Below, piece after piece: positions 24,997 through 36,066 of a stretch of DNA of 64,000 bases (the stretch's first letter is position 1; every line of letters starts with the position of its first letter). Source of the DNA: Nymphaea colorata (lineage: Eukaryota; Streptophyta; Magnoliopsida; Nymphaeales; Nymphaeaceae). The notes beneath the pieces were generated by a model. The model searched no databases. It was not told where the DNA came from and saw only the letters and a list, made by a program, of their open reading frames with translations. The stretch is from NCBI RefSeq assembly GCF_008831285.2, contig NC_045140.1:16242370-16306369 (forward strand), in the 5' to 3' direction. Both the position numbers and the translations under genes were made by a program.

Positions 24997-27900
24997 GTGG
25001 AAAGAGAGGCAAGATTGAGAGACCATAGCATGACGCCGGAGGCAGTCGACAACTTGAGGAACTCCCAAAGGCCAGCAAATGCTCCGACAGAGAAGCCGGT
25101 CCATGTGAGAGGGCAACCACCGCAGACGGTGTAGAGAAAGAGGCCGACGACAGGTATCCACCAGGCCACGTTGAGGGCGACGGCGGCCCCAACGAGGCCG
25201 AATTTGAGGTGGATAATCAAGAGCCAGCTGAGGAAGCAGTGGGCGGCGAAAGCAACGGCGGTGACCCAAGGGATGACCATGTTCTTCATCTGGCACTGCA
25301 GGAAGCGCTGCAGCGTGAACAAGAAGACGAAGGCGAAGTGCTGAGGGATGAACCAGATGGAGAGGGAGCCCGCCATCCGCGCGATCTCCTCCTCTTGGCC
25401 CACCAGCCTCAGAATGGGAGTCGCGAAGATGTAAAGAGGCAGGAGGAGGAGGGCAAAGATGAACATGACGATGAAGGAACGCTGCAAATAGACCCCCAGC
25501 ATATAGTGCTTCCGCGCACCGAACGCCTGCCCACACAGTGTCTCCAACGCACTCGCCATACCCAACTGGCAGCACAGAAGCCGATTCTCATGAATGTTTA
25601 GAAAGCGGAAAAGGAAGAAGTAAGAAAAAAAAAAAAAAAAAAAGAGTGCAGTGAATTAGATTGCATGTAGTTAAAAAGAAAAGTCATCGAACCACACAGC
25701 CTTGGCCTTAGATTCCAGATGAGGCAGGTTTTGGCGCCCACCTTAGACGACTTTCCTTCAGTTCTGTCACACCACCTTTCTCATATAAAATGGATTTTTC
25801 CCTGTAGAAGTTATCTCATGCGGAAGACTTTTTTCGTCGGTTCCTATCTACCTTAAAAGGATCGCAGATCGAATTCCCTTGCTTTGCTTTCCTCCAAATA
25901 AGACATGGCTTTTAGCCCATTCCAGAGTTTTGACTCCAAGTACGAAGGATCAGATTAGACAAGTCAGTTCACCAACAACATCGTGAGCACTTAAAAGTGA
26001 ATGTTTTGTACAAAAAGCCCTCACAAAGCATGTGAGCTTTGGGAGCGATTGAACAAAGAACTCACATAGCTTGTTTTCCTTTGCGACTACTGCTTATACA
26101 AAGAACTCGAAAGCTTCTTTCGCTTTTGCGTAGTGTCATGTCACGAGCAAAATCTTATTCAGTTGTCCTCTCCTTTTTTTTTTCTATGAATTTTCAGTTT
26201 TACATACTCTTCTCGAGAGATGCGCATGGAATTGAAATTACTTTTATCACCTTAAACATAAAAAACAAGTGCGTCCACGAACTACTTGGTCTCATTAAAT
26301 ACTGTAACTTTTAGAGCTATGACGTGCGAGTTTAATTTACTCCTCAGGATTAATGATCCAGAAATATTTTTTCGACCCGAGAACGAACGCCGGCCAAGGG
26401 CAGGACTAGATAGTAGATATGATCTTCTCATGATCACGATGGAATTCTGTAAGCTGAAGCTTGGTCAAAGAAGACAGAGGAGATCTAATTGTGGGCCCCG
26501 CTGGTTTGTCCTACCCAGAATGAGCCTCAAAGCTGCTCACGTGGGATGTTGGAACTGTTTAATTGTTTCACCATGATTGGGATGATCGCTACTTAGCTCA
26601 CGGTGCAAATGAATCTATATATCAAACTGCTTCAAATCAGATATATATATATATATATATATATAGGAAAATTGGTATTTCTTAGACCACTTTGGTCAGA
26701 AACAACAACGAAAAGCTCTTGAGTTCTCGACAAAAGTTATTTTAAACAAGACCACTTTGGTGATAAACAACAACCAAAAGCTCTTGAGTTCTTGAGAAAA
26801 ATTATTTTAAACAAAATATGAACAATCTACTATGATTATCAATACTAATCTAACATAAGACATGTCTTGATTGAATTTGTTTCTTAAAAAGAACACTTGT
26901 TTTTCTACCATTAAAAGTTTGATGTCATAAAAGCCGTTTATTTTTTTATATTGTTAGAAGAACATGTTGAGCTCAAAAAATGACAAAGTTAGTGTACGAT
27001 TCTCATCAAGAACATTATTAAGATCATACGTGTGTGTGTGTATAGATCTCACCTCGCCTCCATCACAATCAATCGACGATTTAGTGGATCCAATGGTAGG
27101 TTGCAAGAAAGAGGCTTAACATGGTCCACCCAGAATTTGTTCGTTCTTATCTACAAATGACTTTTCTCCACTTAACTTGCTCAGTTTCCGAACATTTTCT
27201 TTCGGAAATCCCCCGCTAACGTGAAAAGCAGGGAACCGGAGTTGCCAAAATCGGTTTCCCGGTCGATTTTTTCCTCAAATGATGGTTGAGAGAATCGTGA
27301 ATCGACCGGCGGGCCAGAACCAATTCTTTCTTCTCCATTCAAACAATTACAGGTCTACATGTTGGGAAGAATGAAGAAATAAATAAGGAAAAAGTTAAGA
27401 AAATTTAAAAATGGTTATAGAAACATTTTACTGAATGTAGAGTAACAAAACAGTCATTTAATTAAATAATAACTACAATTTAAATGGTAATCTGATCCGA
27501 CGCTACACCGTCGTTTCTAAATGTTTCATTTCAATCGAATCGGCTAGATCTTAAGAGCACCGTCACAAGGATCCCCTTTTGTTTCTTTCTGAAAAACTTT
27601 AAGTACTGCAACTTGTTGAGAAGCACGCTTGGGTACGTAAAGTACCTCATTCCCGACGATAAAAAAGGAGATGTAGCCAATTGTCCATACGAAAATAGAC
27701 AAACCAACCGTAGAAAGAGAGAGAGAGGGAAAGCCGCCAAAATGAAAATTAATTAAGAAAAACAAGTGGTGTGCAATAGCAAAATGGATGCAAACAGGAT
27801 GGAAAATAACGGGCGATGGAAGAGCTCACATTTTGTGATGCGGATATATGTTCTATAAACTGAGATTTGTATGCACTATTAAATTTAGAGAGAAGAAGAG

Positions 27901-28970
27901 AAACATGTAGCTGATATTGAAAACACAAAACACACGTATATATATATATATATATATATAGCTTTCTTTGTGAGATACTTGATAAAGTACCGTATACCGC
28001 GACATGGTGGGAAGAAAGGGCGTATTAACATGACTATGACACCATGTTCCATGTGGGAACGAACTACACAACCATGCGGAGGACCCAGATTTAGTAATTA
28101 ATAAATTTACTTCTTTGTGAGAGATAATACTGTAATGAACACATTGATGTTGATGGCACTGCATCCTGAAGAAGAGAAGTATGAACAGTGAAAAGCGACG
28201 GAAGATAGTAAGACAAGGGACTGTCTCTTGTAAGAAAAGGATACCCAAAAAAATGCAAAGCCATGGCGGCTAGCTACTATCTTTATATCCCAAATTAAAC
28301 TAATATATATAAGATCTGACTCTCACCAAATATCCTGAAACCGAACGAGTTATGACTTACCACACTCATTCTCTGAGGTATTTAAAAAAATAAAAGGAAA
28401 AGATAAATTAGATTAAATAAAATCCTTACTCTCATCAAATATCCTGAAAATAAATGAGTTATCATGATACTCGTTCTTAATTAGTTGTAGCTCAGGCATA
28501 AACACGGAAAAGATAAGCACTTTTTACAACGGCCTGAGTTCAGTAGCTTCATCAATCTTCACATATGCGAGTAGTTGAAGCATAGACGAAATGTTTTTCG
28601 TCATGCTAAGACTTGAAGGCAAGAGTAGTTCCAGCATTCGACAACCGTCAGACCTAACGATACGAACTGAAAGAGTAGAAGAGGAGACGGTATAAGGGTA
28701 GGGCGTCATGGAAATTACCATCAATCCGAAATTGAATCCCACGATGACGTTTATGGCGATGGCGACGGAGGCGAGTTCGAGGTCACCGAGATGACCGACG
28801 AACGCCTGAGTGATGACATTCATCCCGTTCAAGGCAAGCCTGGTCAACATGGCAGGTCCGGCGATCCGCCATAGCTTTCTCGATTCAATCAGTGTCCTTT
28901 GCAGCAGCGATGGTTCTCTCAGCTCCTCCGAGTTGCCACCTGCTGGTGCCTCCTGTTCTGGCTGCACCAT
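22630..28970 (-). CDS. MATE efflux transporter, DTX27-like
   Basis: Eight exons keep frame throughout: 28719-28970, 25024-25565, 23883-23969, 23710-23766, 23305-23543, 23090-23208, 22898-22984 and 22630-22767, giving 506 aa, the usual MATE length. Signature stretches in order are [15 protein letters not shown] (first half), [17 protein letters not shown] (about 85-101), [92 protein letters not shown] and a final RCDWEKE. This wording fits the plant DTX27 clade of H+-coupled exporters with 12 membrane segments, probably of the vacuolar or plasma membrane; the substrate cannot be predicted. The hydrophilic C-terminal tail is rich in Glu, Ala, Pro and Gln. Intron 1 is 3.15 kb and holds AT repeats and a 65-bp duplication. 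A CT repeat lies 30-50 bases before the ATG. Confidence 0.95.
24966..24991 (+). repeat. TTA trinucleotide microsatellite in MATE intron 2
   Basis: About eight TTA copies just inside the intron following exon 2. Confidence 0.85.
26641..26665 (+). repeat. AT microsatellite in MATE intron 1
   Basis: Twelve AT units. A second AT array lies near 27938-27960 in the same intron. Confidence 0.9.
26684..26814 (+). repeat. 65-bp tandem duplication in MATE intron 1
   Basis: Two units, 26684-26748 and 26749-26814, both begin AGACCACTTTGG or its close form, contain AAAGCTCTTGAGTTCT and end in TTATTTTAAACAA. Confidence 0.85.
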
Positions 28971-31900
28971 CTCCCCCTCACTGAGAAACAGAGAGACAGC
29001 GAGAGAGAGAGAGAGAGAGATAAAAAATACGAAAGGAAAGGAATGATTGGTTCACTACTCGGAAGTCTGACTTATAAAAACGAGAGGATAAGGGCTTTGG
29101 GGTCGTGACCACAGGTCGTTCCTTCAGCAAATGATTCAAGCGCGCTTGGGCGACACAGTCAAGGTCTTCATCTTTGTTATAATTGAGAGCAATCCTTCGT
29201 TTTCTGGGCGGCCTCCTTGGCTTCTTCCAAATTCTTTGTGAAGCCGTTGCCCGTTGCTCCTTGCTTTCCAAAAAAGAACCATCGGCCTCTCAGACGCGTC
29301 CCGAACGACCTACTGCCCGCCGACCGATTTCGGTCTGTACCGACAGAGATGTAAAGCGGTCTACCCTCTTTGTTCTACGTAGGGTCAGGACTCAACCGCG
29401 ATCTGTTCTCATTTATCGATTTAGTTATTGCGTCTGAATCGACACACACGTACCGGAGGCGGTGGCAACTCAGATAAAGCTCAGTCCCTATCAGGATCGA
29501 TCATTTTTCTCGGTGAAGTCCGCATATATTATGTGCTACGTAATTGCTGGTTTGGAAAAGTCTACGGCCTCCAACGATGGGAACTATTCGATCCTTTCCA
29601 CTTGTTGCGAGATGACAAACACTGGTCCCAAAATAAATATATCAATCCATTTTCTGGTTGAGAGAGGGACTTCGATGACGCAAGTGGGGAGCAAGTTTCG
29701 AATGTGACGTGTTGACTCTCCACCGTTCGAATCTGACGTGTTGACTCTCCATGAGATATCGCAGTTGATTCTTCATGTCTACTTGCAATACGATCTTATC
29801 ACCATTTCCAGACGTTCATGAGCAAAAATTTGACCATTCGTGTTTGATTTCACATCGTAGACGTGTTCATGACATTATGTTTCACAAAAAACTGCATAAC
29901 AGGTCGCTAGCTCTGGTGTCCCACAGCAATTCAAGAACCCTAAAAAACATCATTAATAGTCTTCTCCCCCTTCATCACTGTAAATATTTGCAGCGATCGT
30001 TGCTTAATTATTTGTTCCAATTTGCAGACAATTCGTTTTAACTTATACAAGAGTTTGGTTTTGACCATCGGATTCTCGTATCAGATGAGCAGTTCATGGC
30101 GATTGTTCTCTACGGAATTAACTAATTATAAAAGTAGCTAAGTCTCTCGAGTGTCTAAATCTCAGTCTCTCTCGATCTAGTAGTTGCATATGCTGATTCC
30201 TTTCATTGTATACCAACATGTATAACTAATATTACTTTATTTACACTTGATTTTTTAATAATATTGTATTATCTTTTTATTAAAAAGTTGTGGCTAGCTG
30301 ATGAAAAGGTTTTGGCCCACTGACAGAGCCAAACTGGTTATGTGCACACCCAAAATATATCAGGATTTCACGCCATGAATATGTTGTGTTCTTCTCAATT
30401 TGGAGAACCTAAGTTGAGAGCCTGGTCTGCTGGAAATAACTCATGCTGATAGAGATGTAAATGGGTCCAATAAAGTTCTGATTTCATTACATGTAAATGT
30501 TGGATCTGTTGTTCGTCTGGCCTCGTGAATTCCAGCTTTGAAATTAAGACCTGAATCCAAATCAAATCACTTAAAATAGTTAAATTCATTAAAGTCCGGA
30601 TCCCAATCTAAATTGCGAACAATTTACATCGGTACTTGCTTCGTTTCCGGACTTTTCTTCTCCAAAATGTCTCACCTCGCCGTGTCAGGCTGTCACTCAT
30701 CCACTTGTGACCTTGTGTGGGACTTTCGTTGTTTATTTTTTAAAGCAATTATCGTCTCTGCATTTGGTCCATCCATATATTAATGATCACTACGAATCAA
30801 CTCCTACGATTCCCTTGAGTAATATTTGAAATTATCCCTTGAACTTCACTTGTCAGTACGTGAAACTTATTTTTTCCTTAGTGAAATGAGTCAATGACAA
30901 TATATATCCAAGAAAAAGAAAGTCGAGAATGAAAATTAGAAGGTTCGCATAATGATACTTTCCAAAGCAGTAACTTTGTAGATATATTAAGTTCACCGCA
31001 TTAGAAGCGGCCTTTATTGATGCAAGTTTTAGTGATGTATGTTTGAACACGAAACAAAATGTCAATAAGGGAGCTTTTTTTTATGGTTCGGAAATTTGAT
31101 TAAAGAGCATAATTTCTCCTCAAACTGAAATGGAATAAAAAAAATTTCAGGTTTGAATTTCCTAATTCCATAAACAAAATACAGGTCAATTTGTTTAATA
31201 ATTCTAATTTCTTTAAAGCTGAGCACTTTGATTTTAAAATTCTTAGTTTTGAGATATATCAAACACCCCTCATAATTTGTGTCGCCGATGATTTAATTAT
31301 TGAATCGTCAAAACGTCAGTGCAAGAAGGAACTACTGGCGTGCAAAAACAGACAAGCATCCGAAACACAAAAAAAAAAAAAAAAAGTGTATGTTAAAAAC
31401 TCCTCCTTTGCCAACCATGCCTTTTTTTTATATATATAAATGTTTATCTAAGAAAAACAACCTTCAATGTAAAACTTCCAAAACTATCTACCGGAAATAC
31501 GTGCTTCAACTCGATATAGCGACTGCCACCAAAAGAATAATAATACAAGGCAACATGATAAACCAGAATGCCGTGAAGTTCAAATTTCAGGAGTGAATTT
31601 GATTGCTCACTCCATTAAATAAAATTGATTGCAGTGTTGAAGCAGCGGGTTCTTGTAGGATCTGTAGTCGACAATAACTTCTGTAGAGACAGATGAGGAC
31701 GCCACCGGATCGCAAACAGATTGATCACGAGCACTCGTTGGTCTGAGCATGCTTGACTTGTGAACAACGCGTGATTAAACAATCCCATTGTCAACCACAA
31801 AAAATACATAAAACCAAAAGAGGACAAATAAAATAATTGACGTGGACGAAGAAATCTCGCCATAAAAAAATATGAGTAGATAGAAAGAGGAAAAACTCGC

Positions 31901-32381
31901 GTGTCACCATTCCAGAGAGCCGTAACTTGGAAGCAAAGGAAATAGCAAACACCAATGGCCTACACATCTTCAGAAATCTGGCCCAGAACTTTAAGACCCC
32001 AAGAAGGAAAAGCAAATAGGAGGGACTTTGAATGTTGGTTGCGACTTGGTAAGAGTTCTACTTTTATATCTATCAACAGCTGCAAACAATTATTAGAACG
32101 AAATGAGGTGAGGAGTATTTTTGTCATGCAAAATTTTTTTCCTTTTCCACTTTTTATTATTGTAGTAGGATGGTTTCCTTCTTTCTCATTCATTCATGAG
32201 CATGTTAGTTATTCCTGACTCCGAACAACCATTCATTCATTCTGATGTTTGAAGCTCAAACGTATAACCTGCTCTTCATACCTACTCTATGAGAGTCCAA
32301 ATCTCAATTGAAGGTCCAATAGCTAACTGCTATGGCCCTTCCCGTGATGCCCATCCCAGATCTTGGCCTAAGTTGACTGCG
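28971..32381. other. Intergenic, no supported gene
   Basis: 29000-29450 is probably the MATE promoter. The rest is AT-rich without recognisable families on either strand. A possible MITE-like stretch near 31070-31275 has weakly matching ends but no clear target duplication. Confidence 0.5.
29001..29020 (+). repeat. GA repeat in the MATE 5' leader
   Basis: Ten GA units on +, which read as CT on the gene strand, 30-50 bases before the start codon. GA/CT arrays are binding sites for plant BPC (GAGA-binding) factors; a role here is inference. Confidence 0.85.
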
Positions 32382-32384
32382 TAA

Positions 32385-32778
32385 GAGGCTGTTCCACAAG
32401 GCCAGAATTGTGCAATTGAAATTCTTGTTTTTGAGAAGAAATGAGAATTGCATTATCAAACAAATAATTTTGATTCCAAAATCATAGGCTCATTAAATTC
32501 TATGGTTGTGATTCTACTCTAGAGGGTGGAATTATGATTAATAAAATTATACAGACATTTTTATTTATCTTTAGGGCACATAAAACACTGGTTTTAATTC
32601 AATATTTTCAGAATTTTAGTTCATGTTTTATCAAACAGGTTATTTTCAATTCTAGAATCAAAATTCCAACTGTAAAACACAAAGAAAAGCTTAAACAGGA
32701 ATTTTCGTTCTAAATCAAATGCAAGGTGGAATTTTTGTTTCTAAAATTTAATTTTAGAATCAAAATTCAAATGCCCTC
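32385..32778. mobile_element. Tourist-like (PIF/Harbinger) MITE
   Basis: A 394-bp AT-rich non-coding element begins GAGGCTGTTC and ends with GAATGCCCTC-like inverted sequence (AAATGCCCTC), flanked by TAA at 32382-32384 and 32779-32781. Internal sequence is partly self-complementary, with repeated AATTTTGATTC-like words in both orientations. TAA/TTA target sites are typical of the PIF/Harbinger superfamily. The terminal match is only moderate. Confidence 0.6.
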
Positions 32779-32781
32779 TAA

Positions 32782-34215
32782 GAAAGAATTCCTGAACTCA
32801 TAGAGGAAGCAGCGGCCCATCAAAATATTAATGCAGCTTGTTGAACAATTCAACCGCGGGCCTCTTTGTTTGCGTTCTCCGGGACAATAATGCTAGGTGC
32901 ACACTCACCCCGGTAACTAATGAGTTAGGCGAGGTCAAGGCTGCCATCAGGTTGTCACCAATGATTGAGTGAACTATGTATGGTGCGCTTCAATAAGCTC
33001 AATATACCAAAAAAATGATATCATTCAAACAAAAACTATAACATAATCATGAATAAAACATTGAAATTCAACATAAAGTTATGCCCTTAAAGTTGCTTGC
33101 CAGCATAATCATCCAAACAGGAAATTCAAAACCAACAGATTACAGGAGCACACTGATGACTTGCTCGATCTCTGAAGAGCATATGAGGCAGGGAAGGCAT
33201 ACCCATACGCTCATACCGTCATACGGACGGTAGTAAACCATGCAGCATGCATGTAATCTAGGTGTACTGTGAGTCTGTAAAGTCGATTTTGTATGGTACA
33301 TCTAGTCGCCAGCAGGGGCACGTGCGGGTGGGCCTCTCTAAATGCAACCTTGGGTTCAATCAATCCCCTTTGTTTGAAGTGGGCCATCTTCAAGTTCTCT
33401 AATTCTTTTTTATTGTACAATGGCTGCATGCTCCATGTGCAACTTGTACATTCTCTCATATCATCAGTGATCTGGCATCAATGTGCTGATGCCTTCCCAG
33501 CGTCCTTGCGGGACAAGGAAGATGCCTTATATAGCTGCAATGTTTGGTTGATGATAGGTGTTCTCGTTGGTAGGTGGCCTGATCTCATGTACAGCCACAT
33601 GGGCGTGCATATTGGGTCTGAAACAGGCCAATGGTGCAGTGGATCTGGGCGGAGGCAGGCGAGATGTTTACCAATATCATCCAATAGAATCTGAAAGAAA
33701 GGCTCCATCAAAGGAAGAGTTTCATTTTCTCTAACCAAAACAGATGGATGAATATGGTGACCGCTAGATTGGAAAGTAGAAGTCGCCTAAGGATGGCCTC
33801 GTGTGGATCAAATGGTTCACTGCTAACATTTTGTGTCGCCAGACCTTCCTGCTGGGGTTGTACACAAAATCTACATCCCACTTGCGAGGATGTGATGAAA
33901 TTGCAAGTGCCCTCTCGAACATGCAGATCTCAACAGGCTTGTGAATGCATGTTCCTCTTGTCGACGTCCAAATTGCAAATTCTTCTATCCTAAAGGAAAT
34001 TGCCTATATCTTGGTACTGCTTGCTTTCTTTCACAATAACGACGTGAATGACAAGCTTGTATGCAATATAACTACTATGTTGCACCTCTTCCTTAAGAAA
34101 CAAATAGAACTTGCTAAGAATTTTCTATATGTGCTGTTTCTTTTATTCACAGTTGACGTAAACATGTCCATATACCTATGTTCTATTGGCTTAGATGGGA
34201 TCCGAATTTGTTCAG
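32782..34215. other. Intergenic, no supported gene
   Basis: Open stretches exist around 33290-33990, but none resembles a known protein, and codon content looks non-coding. Nothing else recognisable. Confidence 0.45.
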
Positions 34216-34403
34216 CCCATCTTTAGGGGCAGAACGAGGATTTTTTTGAGGAGTGGGCCAAACGGTTGTTTGACTGGGCCCAAGGGTGAATTTATCCAAG
34301 TAGGGCTAAACTAAATCAGAATACAAAAATTACATTAGACAACTAAAAATTTTCAAATTTTTTAACGTAATTTTTTTTTAGTTAGGTAGGGTGGGGTCAC
34401 AGC

Positions 34404-36035
34404 CTAGGCGGTAGGCCTGGGCGTCGGGCCGGCCCGGTACGGGCCAGGTCCGGGCCACGCATTTTTTCTATCGGGCTCAAGTTTGGTGAGCCCGGCCCGA
34501 CCCGACGGCCTGTTTAACTCATTAGGTCAGACGATTTGGGTGAAAATTTGTGATGGTGCCATTTTTTTCTTTCCTTCCTCCCACCATCCCGTGCCCTCCC
34601 TCCCCGTCGCCATTGCCACAGCAGTGAAACCGCCTAGCCATCAGCTCTCTGGAGTTCCTGTAATGGCTGCTTTTCCCGCTGCTGTCTTCTTCTTCATTAA
34701 TCTCATTCTGCTTGGCGTTGCATTGGAAGATCTTGAGGGTAAAATGCCTGATGGTCCCCTTTCTCCTTCTTCCCATTTTTCTGTTCTTTCTTAGTCCACT
34801 GCTGTTCTTGTTTTCCTTTATCTGAGCTTGATGTAACGTTTCATGTTTACGCCCTGTTTGGTTGGAGGGAAAGGGAGGGAAAGGGATGGAGGGAAAGGGA
34901 GGGAAAGGAATGGAAAGGGAAGGGAAGGGAAGAGAAAGGGAAGGGAAGGGAATGAAAGAGAAAGGGAAGGGAAGGGAATGGAATGGAAAGAGGTGATTAT
35001 AAAAGCTTGTTTGGATAAAAGTGAATGGAATGGAAAGGAAACAATACAATTTATAATAATACCCTCAATAGTCAAAAGGTTGAGAGGCAGGGAGAAAAAA
35101 AACGTGGAGGGGTATTGTGGGCAGTCAACACTTTTGTACTTACTCCCTTTCATTTCCCTCCCAATCCGTCCGATTTGGGAGGGATTGAATTTACACTATA
35201 CAATCCTTTCCTTTCCTTTCATTTCCTTTCCCTCCCCTCCCATCCAAACAGACTTTCTCCCTTTCCCTTCCTTTCCCTCCTTTCTAATTAGCCAACCAAA
35301 CACAGGAGGGATTGCTAAATCCCTCCCTTTCCCTCCCTTTCCTTCCAACCAAACAGGCCCTTAGATATATCGAGGTTTTGGAGGCTTTTCCATTATGCGT
35401 GGATGAGCTTTTGTTATTTTTGTGTTGTTTTATGAGTCTCTTGAAGTGAAGTTTCAGGGAAGGATCAAGGATGGTGGTTATAGGCTGGTAGGGGTGGGAT
35501 CCGTTTGCAGTGGAGCTGCTTCTATGGACCACCATTAGAATATGGATAGTTAGGACGCCTAATGATTAAGGCTTATATTGTTTTCTTCTCGTTGTCTAGT
35601 TACTTCCCTCCACAAAGGAGTTTCATTTCATTTCAACTTTGCTCTTAGGTTGCAGGCGGTCTTTTCTTTTTGCCATGTTTTCCCCTTCTCTGTATTCTGC
35701 TGTTAATGGAAGCGCTCGTCTTAGTGGGTTTTGTTGTGGAAGGATAACGCAGTTGCTCCGCCTTTTCTTGTTGGTAAATAACAACGCAGTCTCGTGATTT
35801 TGCTAATATTCTTCATGTGAAGAAATTCAGGCTCGAGCCAGCCCGACCCGGCCCGAGGGTATGGCAAAACGGGTCGGGCTGGGTCTCGGTATGGTGGACC
35901 TGGCCCGACCCGTCAATATTATGGGGCCGGGCCCGGGCTTTGGGCCCGCCTCGTCAATATTATGGGCCGACCTGGGCCGGGTTTAAACTGATCGGGCCAC
36001 CCCGACCCAGCTCGATACCCACCCCTACTAGGCGG
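34404..36035. mobile_element. Inner non-autonomous hAT element
   Basis: The 1616-bp element 34412-36027 is flanked by exact 8-bp duplications CTAGGCGG (34404-34411 and 36028-36035). Termini are TAGGCCTGGGCGTCGGGCCG on the left and TAGGGGTGGGTATCGAGCTG read in from the right. Both ends carry dense GGGCC/GGCCC subterminal repeats, including twin copies of CGTCAATATTATGG near the right end. There is no transposase. The left interior has an open frame (34483-34794) with an internal ATG at 34663 that begins like a signal peptide. About 1.1 kb remain after removing the nested MITE. Confidence 0.9.
34847..35363. mobile_element. Innermost Tourist-like MITE
   Basis: A 511-bp element (34850-35360) with ends CGCCCTGTTTGGTTGG and, inverted, GGGCCTGTTTGGTTGG, is flanked by TTA at 34847-34849 and 35361-35363. 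The arms are purine-rich (GGGAAAGG) on the left and the complement on the right, so a transcript could fold into a long imperfect hairpin. There are no coding features. TTA target sites and these ends fit PIF/Harbinger MITEs. Confidence 0.88.
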
Positions 36036-36066
36036 GCCCTCCCCTCCCTCCGCCCCTGCCCATCTT

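Larger units (their letters stand above)
34216..36066. mobile_element. Outer hAT MITE interrupted by a second hAT element
   Basis: Ends are TAGGGGCAGAACGAGG at 34224 and, read inward from 36058 on the minus strand, CAGGGGCGGAGGGAGG. They are flanked by identical 8-bp sites CCCATCTT at 34216-34223 and 36059-36066. Removing the inner hAT and one copy of its site leaves about 211 bp, a non-coding MITE. Eight-base duplications and YAGGGGCGGA-like ends fit the hAT superfamily. Confidence 0.85.

Noticed and set aside
33290-33740. ATG-started 133-codon frame
   Set aside because: Cys/Trp/His-rich composition, no family match and no supporting signals.
34522-35364. Several 100-170-codon frames rich in Pro/Phe or Gly/Glu
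   Set aside because: They translate the purine/pyrimidine arms of the innermost MITE; not genes.
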